A stretch of DNA of 64,000 bases from Sphingosinicella sp. LHD-64 (GCF_031157375.1 NZ_JAVIFV010000003.1:570001-634000), one strand, 5' to 3'; counted from the first letter of the stretch, positions 1-8,959 are shown. Made by a program: numbers and translations. The notes: generated by a model not told the origin, from the sequence alone.

Positions 1-1
1 G

Positions 2-1279
2 ACGCGCGCCGACGTGGCGGATCCGGTCCATCTCGAGCCCTGGATCCAGTGGTATTCGCTCCATACCGGTCTGTCGTTCGACCAGCACCGCGTCTTCCAC
101 CTGACCGAGGGGGCGAAGGCCGGTCATGACGATCTCTGGCGCGTCGCACACCGCGGCGGCCGCACCGTCGGCAGCTTCGCCAGCATGAACACCCGTCCCT
201 TCGATTTCGCGGGCGGCTTCTATGTCGCCGACCCCTGGTCGGAGGACGGCAATGCGGCACCGGCCGAGCTCGACATCTACAGCCGGTTCGTCGGCAGCAA
301 CGTCCGGGAATATTCGAATCCGAACCGGCGCCTGACCCTGGGCGACAAGGCGCGCTTCCTCGCCTTCATGCTGCGCCGGGGCCTCAGCGCCGGCACGGTC
401 GCGCGGATCGTGGCCCAGCTCACCGCCGAGCGGCTGAAGGACCGGCGCCTGTCCTGGCGCCGCGCCGCCCTGCTCGACCGGCTGCAGTTTGACGTCTTCC
501 GCCACTACCAGAGGACCCGCCGGCCGGACTTCTCGACCTTCTTCATCAACAGCACCGCCCATTTCCAGCACAGCTACTGGCGCCACTTCCAGCCCGAGGC
601 GTTCACGGTGAAGCCGCCGGCCGCGGACCTGGCGCTCTACGGCGACGCGATCCTGTTCGGGTACCAGGCGATGGACGCGCTGCTGGGCGCGTTCATGGCG
701 CTGGCCGAGGAGACGGGCGCCATGCTCGTCTTCATGACCGCGCTCAGCCAGCAGCCCTATCTCGACGCCGAGGAGAGCGGCGGACGGCACTTCTACCGCC
801 TGCTCGACGTCGAAGGCCTGTTCCGGCGGCTGGACCTGCCCTTCGCCAATATCGACCCGACGATGACCCACCAGTATCTGGCGACCTTCGCGCGCGACGC
901 CGATCTGGAACGGGCCCGCGCGGCCCTCGGCGGCTTCCGCATGGCGGACGGCCGGGTGCTGTTCGATTTCAACGCGCGCACCGAAGGCGGGCTCTATTTC
1001 TCCTGCGACCTGCGCAGCGAGGTGGCCCCCGACGCCCGCATCGTCGCCGGGTCCGGCGAGACGCTGCGGTTCGGCGACCTCCTCTACAGGATCGACGCGA
1101 CCAAGAGCGGGCGGCACCATCCGGCCGGCGCGCTCTGGTTCGCGACCGGCCGGCACCGGCGCTTCGCCGATCCCGTCTCGATCCTCGACATCTTCCCGAC
1201 CGCGCTCGACCTCATGGGCGTCGACCGTTCCGGCGCCGAGGGCCGGACCGGTACCTCCTTGGTCGGGCTGCTGCGCTAG
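2..1279 (+). CDS. Alkaline-phosphatase/sulfatase-superfamily protein, 5' truncated
   Basis: The reading frame is open from the first base, so the true start lies outside the window; the GTG at 14 is only the first in-window start codon. The C-terminal part reads SILDIFPTALDLMGVD, the usual closing helix of AlkP-superfamily sulfatases and type I phosphodiesterases. Near the start, HTGLSFDQHRVFHL resembles the middle of that fold. The N-terminal metal-binding and nucleophile region is missing, so substrate and activity cannot be judged. The stop overlaps the stop of the convergent CBS-domain gene by 3-4 bases. Family call is by eye. Confidence 0.6.
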   Translation, partial: TRADVADPVHLEPWIQWYSLHTGLSFDQHRVFHLTEGAKAGHDDLWRVAHRGGRTVGSFASMNTRPFDFAGGFYVADPWSEDGNAAPAELDIYSRFVGSNVREYSNPNRRLTLGDKARFLAFMLRRGLSAGTVARIVAQLTAERLKDRRLSWRRAALLDRLQFDVFRHYQRTRRPDFSTFFINSTAHFQHSYWRHFQPEAFTVKPPAADLALYGDAILFGYQAMDALLGAFMALAEETGAMLVFMTALSQQPYLDAEESGGRHFYRLLDVEGLFRRLDLPFANIDPTMTHQYLATFARDADLERARAALGGFRMADGRVLFDFNARTEGGLYFSCDLRSEVAPDARIVAGSGETLRFGDLLYRIDATKSGRHHPAGALWFATGRHRRFADPVSILDIFPTALDLMGVDRSGAEGRTGTSLVGLLR

Positions 1280-1704
1280 ACGCTCTGGATATAGTCGAGC
1301 ATGGCCGCGGCCTCCTGCTCGATCTTGTCCATCCGGTATTTGACGAGGTCGCCGATCGAGACGATGCCGACGATCCGGCCGGCCTCGACGACCGGCAGGT
1401 GGCGGATGCGCCGCCGCGTGATCAGCGAGAGCGCCCCCATCACCTCCTTGTCGGGCTCGACGGTGATCGCCGGCGCGGTCATGATCTGCTCGACGGTGAA
1501 GTCCAGCGCCGCCGCGCCTTCCTTCTGCAGGCTGTAGATGATGTCGCGCTCCGACATGATGCCGACGACCGCGCCGTCGCGAATCACCGGCAGCGCGCCG
1601 ATTCGCCGCTCGGCGAGGATCACGATCGCATCGCGCACCGGCGTCGTGCAGCTGACGGTGAGGACCTCGGGTCCCTTGGTGCGGAGAATCGCGGCGATGG
1701 TCAT
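1276..1704 (-). CDS. CBS-domain protein, two CBS repeats
   Basis: A 142-residue soluble protein made almost entirely of two CBS domains (about residues 8-60 and 73-130), with the repeated signature G(A)LPVIRDGAVVGIMSERDII and HLPVVEAGRIVGIVSIGDLV. Such stand-alone CBS pairs bind adenine nucleotides and act as energy sensors or as partners of other proteins. No fused effector domain is visible, so the partner is unknown. It is convergent with the AlkP-like gene and divergent from the small membrane protein at 1791. Confidence 0.88.
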   Translation of the reverse strand: MTIAAILRTKGPEVLTVSCTTPVRDAIVILAERRIGALPVIRDGAVVGIMSERDIIYSLQKEGAAALDFTVEQIMTAPAITVEPDKEVMGALSLITRRRIRHLPVVEAGRIVGIVSIGDLVKYRMDKIEQEAAAMLDYIQSV

Positions 1705-1790
1705 GGGCGCGGTTCCTCTTCGTCCCGGCGGCCGGACATGCTCCCGACTCGCCTCTTGATGATCCCACGAGGCGGGGCCAAAGGGAAGCC

Positions 1791-2102
1791 ATGCCCCGCC
1801 ATGACCCCGTGCCGCCCCGCCGCGGGCCCGACTACGAGCGCGCCGCGGTCGCCTGGGCGAAGTACCGCAAGTTCATGGCCCGGATGATCCTGCTCTCGGT
1901 GATCGTCGCCGGCCTCGCGATCGCCTGGCTGGCGCTGAGCGGCGAGCCGCTCAGGCTCCATATGGTGATCGCGACCTTTGCCGGCGTGGCGCTGATGGTG
2001 CTGGTCGGGACCGGCCTGATGGGCCTGGTGTTCCTGTCGAACCGCACCGGCCATGACGAAGACGCCGCCCATGGAGGACAGGATGACGACCGGCACATCT
2101 AG
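1791..2102 (+). CDS. Small two-helix membrane protein
   Basis: A 103-residue protein with a basic, proline-rich N-terminus and two hydrophobic helices (about residues 33-50 and 60-85), ending in an acidic, His-containing tail. The ATG is preceded by AAAGGGAAG, a reasonable ribosome-binding site. It overlaps the thioesterase gene downstream and is probably co-transcribed with it. I do not recognise a named family; function is unknown. Confidence 0.65.
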   Translation: MPRHDPVPPRRGPDYERAAVAWAKYRKFMARMILLSVIVAGLAIAWLALSGEPLRLHMVIATFAGVALMVLVGTGLMGLVFLSNRTGHDEDAAHGGQDDDRHI

Positions 2103-2469
2103 GCGCGACCCGATTCTGCGCGTCGCCCCCCGGCCCGGCGACATCAACGCCAACGGCCACATCTTCGGCGGCTGGGTCCTCAGCCAGATGGACATCGCCT
2201 CGGGCATCGTCGCCGCGCGCGAGGCGGAAGGCGCGGTCGCGACCGTCGCGATCGATTCGATGGAGTTCATCGCCCCGATCCTCCTCCACGACCTCATCTC
2301 GGTCTATGCCGAGGTCGAGCGGATCGGCCGCACCTCGATCGCGATCCGCATCGAGGTGATCGCCACCCGCGACCGCGGCCGCGAGGAGGTCAAGGTAACG
2401 GAAGGCCTGTTCACCTTCGTCGCGCTCGACGAGAATCACCGGCCCCGGCCGGTCAAGCGCGACGCCTAG
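2083..2469 (+). CDS. Acyl-CoA thioesterase, YciA-like hotdog fold
   Basis: Hydrolyses acyl-CoA to free acid and CoA. The sequence shows the hotdog signature of the YciA/BFIT group: DINANGHIFGGWVLSQMD near the N-terminus, then a core of alternating strands (VATVAIDSMEFIAP, DLISVYAEVERIGRTSI). I place the start at the ATG at 2083 because GGAGGA lies just upstream; in-frame ATGs at 2053 and 2071 would lengthen it and deepen the overlap with the preceding gene. Its stop overlaps the convergent DUF4139 gene by 4 bases. The family is clear; the acyl chain preference is not. Confidence 0.9.
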   Translation: MTTGTSRRDPILRVAPRPGDINANGHIFGGWVLSQMDIASGIVAAREAEGAVATVAIDSMEFIAPILLHDLISVYAEVERIGRTSIAIRIEVIATRDRGREEVKVTEGLFTFVALDENHRPRPVKRDA

Positions 2470-4019
2470 GGCCGCGGCGCGCTGAAGCGCAGCTCGGCGC
2501 TGCCGTTGGCCGGGACCTGGACCGTCCAGAGCGGGCGGCCGTTGCGCCGGCCGAGCCGCGTGCGCGACTCCACCTCTGCTCCGTCCGCCATGACCTCCGC
2601 TTCGAACGCGATCGGCGCGGCCAGGTCGTTGGTGACGGTCACGACATAGTCGCGCATCGCGCGGCCGCCGGCCTTGCGCAGGGTCAGCACCGATTCGGTC
2701 CTGACACCCGGCGCCTCGCCGAGGTCGATCTCGACATCCTCTCCCACCGCGCGGTCGGCGAGTGTCCCCTGCCCGATCAGGATCGGCCGCGCACCGCGAT
2801 CGGCGAACAGGCGAATCCGGCCGGCGGGAAGGGGAAGGCCGAGGCCCTCCTGGGTCCGGTTACGCGTCACCAATGTCCGCCGGGCGGCGCCGGCCCGGTT
2901 GCTGTCGTGAAGAGAGAGACTTTGGCGGTAGACGGTGCGGACCTGCACGCCGCCGCGCTGGAGCAGGGCGACCTGCTTCTGGCTGCGTGCCGCGACGGTG
3001 ACCGGCTCGGGGATGCGATAGAGTTTGAGGTCGCCCAGCTCCTCCTGCTGTGCCTGCATTACCGCCCTTGCGGCGGGCGCGGGCGGCGGCGGCGGTGGGG
3101 GCGCCATGGCGTAGGCCGCATCCACGGGAATCCGCGACCCGGTGACCACGATATCCTCGCGATCGAACGCCTCTTCCGGAATGTCGCTGGTCGTCCCCTG
3201 GGGCCAGCACTGCAGGTTGAGCGGCGGGCCTTCGGAGGGCGGCACGCGCACGTCGGTGCGGTTGAGGCGACCGGCGACCGCCTGGGTATCCGCCGCGACG
3301 AAGCTGGTCTCGTCGGTGCTCGCCAGGGTCAGCCAGGCGAAGAGGTCGATCCGGCTGCCGTCCTCCGAGAGACTGGCGACATAATCGGCCTGCCAGTCGA
3401 AGCCCGAGGCGAGATAGGAGAGCGTGACCGTCGCGGTGACCGGCCGGGCCGAGCGTGCGCGGACCGAGAGGGTGGGACGGACCGACAATTCGGCGGGAAT
3501 GGACTCGTAGACCGGCGTCTCGTTGAGGCCGGTGCAGCGCAAGGTCTCGATCCCGCTCTCGGTTTCCAGCATCACGGCGCCGGCGGCGCCCGAGCGCACG
3601 ATCGCCTCCTGCTCGCGCACCGCGCCGGTGGCGCGCGAGGTCCGGCGCAGGTGGACCCGGCGGCCCAGCGAGCGATCGAGCAGGGTCGCCGGGGAGAGCA
3701 GGTAGGCGTCGCGGTTGCGTTCGACGATGCCTTCGGGAAGGCCGGTGACGATCGCGCTCTGCGGCAGGATGCCGCCGGCGACGCCCTCGAAGCGGATGTT
3801 CGATTCGCCGGCGGGGATCGCGACCCGGCGGGTCTCGCTGACCAGGGCGAAGCCGTTCAGCCATTGGAGGTCGGGATCGCGATCCGCCGGCCGGCCGGGA
3901 TCGCGATAGACCGTGACGTCGACGCTGTCCGGCATCGGCGAGGCGACGATGCCCTGCCCTGCTGCGGACGCCCCGAGCATCAGCAGCGAGAGAAATCCCA
4001 GATCGCGGAGCGCCCGCAC
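2466..4019 (-). CDS. Secreted DUF4139 protein (second of a tandem pair)
   Basis: About 517 residues. I take the GTG at 4019 as start because it is followed directly by a signal peptide (RALRDLGFLSLLMLGASAAG) and a TGAGG motif sits 6 bases before it, overlapping the stop of the upstream paralogue. The body carries the DUF4139 core: LSYLASGFDWQADYVASL, then a late beta-sandwich region with VTNDLAAPIAFEAEV and WTVQVPANGSAELRF. A proline run (APPPPPPPAPA) and the segment DIVVTGSRIP, otherwise typical of TonB-dependent receptor N-termini, lie in the middle. An in-frame extension to 5432 exists but is antisense-like noise. Function of DUF4139 proteins is unknown; the location is envelope or periplasm. 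Confidence 0.8.
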   Translation of the reverse strand: MRALRDLGFLSLLMLGASAAGQGIVASPMPDSVDVTVYRDPGRPADRDPDLQWLNGFALVSETRRVAIPAGESNIRFEGVAGGILPQSAIVTGLPEGIVERNRDAYLLSPATLLDRSLGRRVHLRRTSRATGAVREQEAIVRSGAAGAVMLETESGIETLRCTGLNETPVYESIPAELSVRPTLSVRARSARPVTATVTLSYLASGFDWQADYVASLSEDGSRIDLFAWLTLASTDETSFVAADTQAVAGRLNRTDVRVPPSEGPPLNLQCWPQGTTSDIPEEAFDREDIVVTGSRIPVDAAYAMAPPPPPPPAPAARAVMQAQQEELGDLKLYRIPEPVTVAARSQKQVALLQRGGVQVRTVYRQSLSLHDSNRAGAARRTLVTRNRTQEGLGLPLPAGRIRLFADRGARPILIGQGTLADRAVGEDVEIDLGEAPGVRTESVLTLRKAGGRAMRDYVVTVTNDLAAPIAFEAEVMADGAEVESRTRLGRRNGRPLWTVQVPANGSAELRFSAPRP

Positions 4020-4027
4020 GCGAAGCC

Positions 4028-5425
4028 TCAGAATCGCGTGTCGAAGGTCGCGGTGACGGTCGCCTCGCCATTGGCGGGGATGGCGACGCGCCAGAGCGCC
4101 TCGTCGGCGGAACGGCGCTGGCTGGCCTGGCTCTCCTCGGCGATGCGGGTGTCGCCCCAGAGGCCCGCCTGCAACAGGTCGACGGTGACCGCGTCGGGCC
4201 GGGCATTGGTGAGGGTGTAGCGCATCGTGGTGCGCCAGCGGCTGGCGTTCACCCGTTCGCGCCGTTCGACCACCGGCTGGACCTTCACGTCGAAGGCCTG
4301 GCCGGTGACGAGACCGAGCTCGGAACCCATCGGCGTGTGGCCGATCGGGCTTTCGCCGACGAACTGGGGATTGCCGCGCGCGTCGCGCTGGTAGACGCGG
4401 ACCGTGCCGGCCGGCAGCGCGTCGCCGAGCCCCTGGTCGCGCGACGAGGAGAAGCGCAGCACGGTGTTCGCGCTCTGCGCCTCGTCGAACGTGCCGAGCC
4501 AGGCATTGCGGAACTCGTAGGCGCGGCTGGCCGGCGTGTTGGCGACGTCGAGGAAGCTCACCTGCTTGGTCTGGCGGTTGGCGATCGTGGTGCGCTCGGG
4601 CAGCGGATAGAGATAATAGTCGCCGAGCCGCTCGCGCTCCGACGTCTCGGTGCCCGGCTGGCGGATCGGCCCGGCGCCGCGGCGCCGCGGCACAGCGCCG
4701 CTCCCACCGCCCGGCTGACCGGCGACGAGCAGCACGTCGGCATTGGTGTAGGGCGTGCCGCTGGTGTTGGTGAGGGTGATCCAGCCCTGCACGTCCATCC
4801 GCCCGGCCGTCTCGTCGAACAGGGCGACATAGTCGGCCTGCCAGCCGAGGCCGGGGGTCAGATAGGTGAGCGTGACCGGGCGGCGCCCGCCGCGCTCGCT
4901 CTGCACCGTGACCGAGAGGGTCGGGCGCGCGCGCAGATTCTCCGGCACCCGATCGAAGATCACGCGGACCGGCAGGCCGTCGTCGCGCAGCACTTCGATC
5001 CGCTCGCCGATCTGGAGGACGACGCCGCCGTTCGCGGCGAGCACCCGCGCCCGCTCGCGCGTCTCCTGGCCGTTGGCCGGGTTGGTGCGCACCAGCGTGA
5101 TGGTCTCGCCGACTGCCTTCTGCATCAACGCGGCGGGCGAGAGCAGGTCGAAGTCGAAATTCTGCTCGACGATGCCAAGCCCCTCGCCAGTCAGCGTGAC
5201 CGTCTGCGGCTGGATCTGGGCCGAGACGTCGGGAAATTCCTGGCGCGAGCGGCCGGCGCCGATGGCGAGCTGGCGGGTGTCCTGCACCAGCGCGAGATCG
5301 CCATTGTAGATGGTGACCGAGACGTCGCCCTGCGCGGTCTCGGACGGCGGCGGGATTTCGGCCCGGATCTGGGCGAAGGCCGGCCCGGCGGCCAGCAGGG
5401 TCGAAAGCAGCAACGCGACACGCAT
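4028..5425 (-). CDS. Secreted DUF4139 protein (first of a tandem pair)
   Basis: About 465 residues with a clean signal peptide (MRVALLLSTLLAAGPAFAQ); the start at 5425 is preceded by GGGGGAG. It shares with its neighbour the N-terminal VTIYNGDLALVQDTR region, the central LTYLTPGLGWQADYVALF motif and the C-terminal WRVAIPANGEATVTATF. Both genes run the same way with 8 bases between them, so they are an operon and almost certainly a duplication. This copy lacks the proline run and the VVTGSR segment of the other. Cell-surface or periplasmic role; reaction unknown. Confidence 0.85.
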   Translation of the reverse strand: MRVALLLSTLLAAGPAFAQIRAEIPPPSETAQGDVSVTIYNGDLALVQDTRQLAIGAGRSRQEFPDVSAQIQPQTVTLTGEGLGIVEQNFDFDLLSPAALMQKAVGETITLVRTNPANGQETRERARVLAANGGVVLQIGERIEVLRDDGLPVRVIFDRVPENLRARPTLSVTVQSERGGRRPVTLTYLTPGLGWQADYVALFDETAGRMDVQGWITLTNTSGTPYTNADVLLVAGQPGGGSGAVPRRRGAGPIRQPGTETSERERLGDYYLYPLPERTTIANRQTKQVSFLDVANTPASRAYEFRNAWLGTFDEAQSANTVLRFSSSRDQGLGDALPAGTVRVYQRDARGNPQFVGESPIGHTPMGSELGLVTGQAFDVKVQPVVERRERVNASRWRTTMRYTLTNARPDAVTVDLLQAGLWGDTRIAEESQASQRRSADEALWRVAIPANGEATVTATFDTRF

Positions 5426-5520
5426 AAAGCAACGCTCCCCCGGATCAGTGTCCGGATGGAGCGTCCTACAGTCTCGCTTGCGGGTCAATGAACGAGATGG
5501 CGTTTCTCAACAGCCACTCC

Positions 5521-5603
5521 GTCACCCTGAACTTGTTTCAGGGTCCAGCACTCCAACCGCGCCGCTGTCTCGGAACTGGATGCTGAAACAAGTTCAGCAT
5601 GAC
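5521..5603. repeat. Palindromic intergenic repeat, CTGAACTTGTTTCAG family, copy 1
   Basis: Two short palindromes face each other: ACCCTGAACTTGTTTCAGGGT at the left and TGCTGAAACAAGTTCAGCA at the right, about 40 bases apart. The same pair, in the other order, occurs at 12036-12117. It lies between a DUF4139 gene and DUF4167, both on the minus strand, and can fold into a long hairpin. Confidence 0.85.
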
Positions 5604-5615
5604 AGCCTGAGACAA

Positions 5616-6266
5616 TTAGGCGGCGGGGGCGATCTCGTCCTCGCCGCGCGGGCGCCGGGGACGGCGGGTCCGCGCCGGGCGCGGCGCCTCTTCGGCCGCC
5701 TCGTTCTCGTCATGGCTGGCGCCGTTGGTCGCCGAGATCGCCGGCGGCAGGACGTCGAGCGCGATCCGCTCGCCCCCACCGTCATTGGCGTCGCCATGCT
5801 CCTGGCCAGCCGCCTCGCCCTCCTCGCGGCGGCCGCGGCCGCGGCGGGCGCGATACTCGCCGTTGCGGGGCCCGCGCTCCTCGCGGCGCGGCGGCGCCTC
5901 GCGGCGGGGCTCGTCGCCCTCGTCGGAGTCCTCCGCGGCCTCGGACGTATCGGCAGCGTTCAGCTCCTCCTCGCCCTCGTCCTCGTCGCCATAATCGTCG
6001 CGCTGCCGGCGCTGCTCCTCGAAGCGCGCGCGGTTCTCGTTGAGGACGCGGAAATAATGGTCGGCAAACTGGAGGAAATATTCGGTCTGGACGCGATCGC
6101 CCTGCATCTGCGCGTCGCGGGCCAGGCCCTTGTACTTCTCGAGCAGCTGGGCGGCGTTGCCGCGCTGACGATTGTCCTGGCGGTTGCCGGGATTGGGATT
6201 GCTGCCGGGCGGACGACCGCCGCCCCCGCGACCGCGCCTGCGGCCGCCCTGACGATTGTTGATCAA
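5616..6266 (-). CDS. DUF4167-domain protein
   Basis: A 216-residue protein that begins with an RGG-rich, Arg/Gly/Asn tail (MINNRQGGRRRGRGGGGRPP), followed by the conserved DUF4167 helix (NAAQLLEKYKGLARDAQMQGDRVQTEYFLQFADHYFRVL in pieces, about residues 37-78) and then a long acidic and Arg-rich low-complexity region. Found in alphaproteobacteria next to prmC and prfA as here. The basic RGG region suggests nucleic-acid contact, but the biochemical role is not known. Conserved neighbourhood and motif make the family call firm. Confidence 0.92.
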   Translation of the reverse strand: MINNRQGGRRRGRGGGGRPPGSNPNPGNRQDNRQRGNAAQLLEKYKGLARDAQMQGDRVQTEYFLQFADHYFRVLNENRARFEEQRRQRDDYGDEDEGEEELNAADTSEAAEDSDEGDEPRREAPPRREERGPRNGEYRARRGRGRREEGEAAGQEHGDANDGGGERIALDVLPPAISATNGASHDENEAAEEAPRPARTRRPRRPRGEDEIAPAA

Positions 6267-6523
6267 ACGAAAATCCTCACCAAGGGTGGTTTCACTCTCA
6301 CCTCGGCCGGGCCCTTCCCGGCCAGCTTCACTTGCACGACCCCAGAGGGCTGAACCCGCACCTCGAGGGGCACGAGTCCGGACACCTCACCAAATCGCCC
6401 TGCCAAGCGACCAAGCAATCGGGGGTCGGCGACGTCAGGCCCTCACGCATCCTGCTGTGGTTGGCCCCGTCCCTGGACCCCTATGTAGTCAGGCCGACGG
6501 CCAAATCCAAGGGGAAAAACGCC
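6267..6523. other. Intergenic region before DUF4167
   Basis: About 257 bases separate prmC from DUF4167. It must contain the upstream region of the DUF4167 gene. A small hairpin (CGGCCGGGCCCTTCCCGGCC) is visible near 6304-6324. I see no convincing gene, tRNA or promoter boxes. Confidence 0.4.
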
Positions 6524-7351
6524 TCACTCCCGGTTCGCCACCAGAATGAGGCAACGGATCACCCCATTAAGGTCTCCAAGTGACGAAACCGTGAATCTAC
6601 GGTAGCCGAAAATCGCCGTCACGGCCGCCTCCTGCCCGGCCCCGATTTCGACGCAGGCGACGCCGCCGGGCGCGAGCAGGCGGGCGATCTCGGGCGCGAG
6701 GCGGCGATAGTCGTCGAGGCCATCGGGGCCTGCATAGAGCGCCTCGGGCGGTTCCCAGTCCGCCACGCCGGCCGGCAGCGGCGCCGCCGATTCGATATAG
6801 GGCGGGTTGCACAGGATAAGGTCGAAAGGGCCGTCGATCCCTTCGCCCCAGTCACCCAGGTGCAGATCGGCACGATCTGCAAGGCCGAGGCGCTCCGCAT
6901 TGCGCCGGGCGTAGGCCAGCGCGGTCTCGGACCGGTCGATGCCGAGACCGCGCGCATCGGGCCATTGGTCGAGCGCGGCGAGCAGCAAGGTGCCCGGTCC
7001 GGTGCCGAGATCGAGGATCGTGGCCGGGCGGCCGGTGCCGAAATGGTCGATCGCCGCCGCGATCAGCGTCTCGCTGTCCGGCCGCGGCACGAGCACGCCC
7101 GGGCCGACCTCCAGCTCGATCGTCCAGAAGGCGCGCCGGCCGAGGATGTAGGCGACGGGTTCGTGGGCAAGGCGTCGTTCGAGCAGGGGGCCGAATCCGG
7201 CAGGCGCCTCGGCCCGTGTGTGAGCCAGCAGCAGCACCTCGCGCGCCACGCCCAGCGCGTGCGCCATCAGCAGCTCGGCATCGAGCCGCGGCGTCGCGGA
7301 CACGCTTTCGAGCCGCCGGGCGGCGTCGCGAAGCGCATCCTGGACGGTCAT
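6524..7351 (-). CDS. prmC: Peptide chain release factor N5-glutamine methyltransferase
   Basis: Methylates the glutamine of the GGQ motif in release factors RF1 and RF2 using SAM, in the cytoplasm. About 275 residues, normal for PrmC. The SAM-binding motif DLGTGPGTL and the catalytic NPPY (CNPPYIES) are both present, as is the HEPVAYILGRRAFW stretch of the N-terminal helical domain. I choose the ATG at 7351 (MTVQDALRDAARR); a longer in-frame start at 7396 would overlap the upstream gene. Gene order fits: the RF1 gene prfA lies upstream on the same strand, separated by an amidohydrolase gene. Confidence 0.95.
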   Translation of the reverse strand: MTVQDALRDAARRLESVSATPRLDAELLMAHALGVAREVLLLAHTRAEAPAGFGPLLERRLAHEPVAYILGRRAFWTIELEVGPGVLVPRPDSETLIAAAIDHFGTGRPATILDLGTGPGTLLLAALDQWPDARGLGIDRSETALAYARRNAERLGLADRADLHLGDWGEGIDGPFDLILCNPPYIESAAPLPAGVADWEPPEALYAGPDGLDDYRRLAPEIARLLAPGGVACVEIGAGQEAAVTAIFGYRRFTVSSLGDLNGVIRCLILVANRE

Positions 7352-7364
7352 TGCGCCGGGCGGA

Positions 7365-8741
7365 TCAGCTGCGATAGCGCGCGGCGATCTCGGCAAGGCG
7401 CGCCCGGATCTGCGCCTCGGCGAGCCAGCGGCCGTTCACCATCACCCCGGCGCGGCGCCGGACGTTGGCGACGTCGGCGAGCGGATCGGCCTCGAGCAGG
7501 ATGAGGTCGGCGCGCTGTCCCGCCGCGACGGTCCCGGCCTGGCCCTCTTCGCCGAGGAAGACGGCAACGTTGCGGGTGCCGGTGGCGAGCGCCTGATAGG
7601 GCGTCAGGCCGGCCGCGACGAGGACGCGCAGCTCGTGATGGATGGAGAAGCCCGGCACCTGGAAGATCTGCGGCGCGTCCGAGCCGAGCAGCAGGCCGGC
7701 GCCGGCGTCGTGCAACGCACGGATCACCCGCCCGCGCAGCTCGGTGAAGCGCTGCGCGGTCGCGGCATCGTAGGCGGGCTGGGCCTGCTGGCTGTTGCGC
7801 GCCTGGACCCATTGGGCGCGCATCGGGGGCGGGACATAGGCCGTTTCCGGGCGCGCCAGCAGCTCTTCGGTGGTCGGGCTGGCGAGCAGCACATGATGGA
7901 TGAGGCTTTCGGTCGGCACGTTCCAGACGCCCGCGGCGCGGATGCGCTGGGCCAGCGCGGGGATGCGCGCCGCGTCGACCGCCCCGGCATGATAGATGCC
8001 GAAGAAGCCGCCGGGCCCGGCCGGTGCCGCGCCTTCGGGCAGCAGCGCGGTCACGAAGTCGTCGAGATGGTCGACGGTCGCCTGACGGACCTCCAGCGCG
8101 CGCGCCAGGCCCACATCGACGGGGACGTGGCCGCCGAACGGGATGCCCGCCGTGCGCGCCGCCTCGGCGATCGCGTCGTAGCGCGCCCGGTCGAGACCGG
8201 GGTGGATCTTCAGGAAATCGTAGCCCGCCGCCTTCTGCTCGGCGACCATCCGGCGTCCGTCCGCGGGCGTCGCGACGCTGTTGCCGTTGAGCGAGGGGCC
8301 GGACGTGTAGATGCGGGGCGATACGATTTCGCCGCGCGCGGCGCGCTCACGCAGGGCGAGGTGGTGCGGGGCGCCGAGCATCGAGCGGGCGAAGGTGATG
8401 CCGTTGGCCGCGTAGAGGAACAGCACGTCCTCGGTCCATTGCGCCTGATCCGCCTGGGGCGGGACGTGCGCGTGCATCTCGGCGAGGCCGGGCATCAGGT
8501 AGCGGCCCCGGCCCTCGATCCGCGTCGCGCCGTCCGGCACGGGGGTGCTCGCCGCGGGGCCCATCGCCGCGATCCGGCCGTCGCGGACGACCACCGTCTG
8601 GTCCGGCAGATGCCGTTCGCGGTCCATCGGCACGACGGTGACGTTGGTGATGGCATAGGTGCCGGCCGATTGCGCCATGGCCGGCGGGTCCGGCAGCAGG
8701 CCGAGCACCGACAGGATTGCGATGATCGCGTATTTCAGCAC
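7365..8741 (-). CDS. Secreted metal-dependent amidohydrolase
   Basis: About 458 residues. The GTG at 8741 has a strong GGAGAGGG site 5 bases upstream and opens a signal peptide ending PAMAQSAG. Amidohydrolase landmarks follow: the composite N-terminal sheet (VTVVPMDRERHLPDQTVVVRDGRIAAMG), the metal-binding HAH in GLAEMHAHVP, a GGHVPVD histidine, the GSDAP aspartate, and the C-terminal GQRADLILLEADPL. This is the imidazolonepropionase-like periplasmic group; substrate unknown, perhaps a dipeptide or cyclic amide. It sits between prfA and prmC, 13 bases before prmC, an insertion into an otherwise conserved block. Confidence 0.85.
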   Translation of the reverse strand: MLKYAIIAILSVLGLLPDPPAMAQSAGTYAITNVTVVPMDRERHLPDQTVVVRDGRIAAMGPAASTPVPDGATRIEGRGRYLMPGLAEMHAHVPPQADQAQWTEDVLFLYAANGITFARSMLGAPHHLALRERAARGEIVSPRIYTSGPSLNGNSVATPADGRRMVAEQKAAGYDFLKIHPGLDRARYDAIAEAARTAGIPFGGHVPVDVGLARALEVRQATVDHLDDFVTALLPEGAAPAGPGGFFGIYHAGAVDAARIPALAQRIRAAGVWNVPTESLIHHVLLASPTTEELLARPETAYVPPPMRAQWVQARNSQQAQPAYDAATAQRFTELRGRVIRALHDAGAGLLLGSDAPQIFQVPGFSIHHELRVLVAAGLTPYQALATGTRNVAVFLGEEGQAGTVAAGQRADLILLEADPLADVANVRRRAGVMVNGRWLAEAQIRARLAEIAARYRS

Positions 8742-8837
8742 CGGCCCTCTCCTCTTGCTTCCCGGCCAACCTGCCACGGACGGCCCGCGGCGGCAATCGG
8801 TGCCCAGGCTCCAGGGCGCGATCATCTTAAGCTGCAT

Positions 8838-8921
8838 CGTCATTGCGAGCGCAGCGAAGCAATCCAGTGCGGCCTTCGAGTCAGGCTGGATTGCTTCGTC
8901 GCTTCGCTCCTCGCAATGACG
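8838..8921. repeat. Palindromic repeat, CGTCATTGCGAG family, copy 1
   Basis: An imperfect inverted repeat: the left arm starts CGTCATTGCGAGCG and includes GCGAAGCAATCCAG, the right arm includes CTGGATTGCTTCG and ends CTCGCAATGACG. Copies at 22856-22939 and 35853-35936 share the arms but differ in the loop. It occupies the gap between prfA and the amidohydrolase. Confidence 0.9.
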
Positions 8922-8959
8922 AGATGTTTCAGGCTAAGCTGATCATGCTCTAAGGCACC

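Noticed and set aside
2466-5432. A single 988-codon frame spanning both DUF4139 genes
   Set aside because: Its first half is Arg/Pro/Ala-rich noise read out of frame with the real upstream DUF4139 gene; a signal peptide starting at 4019 marks the true start of the second gene.
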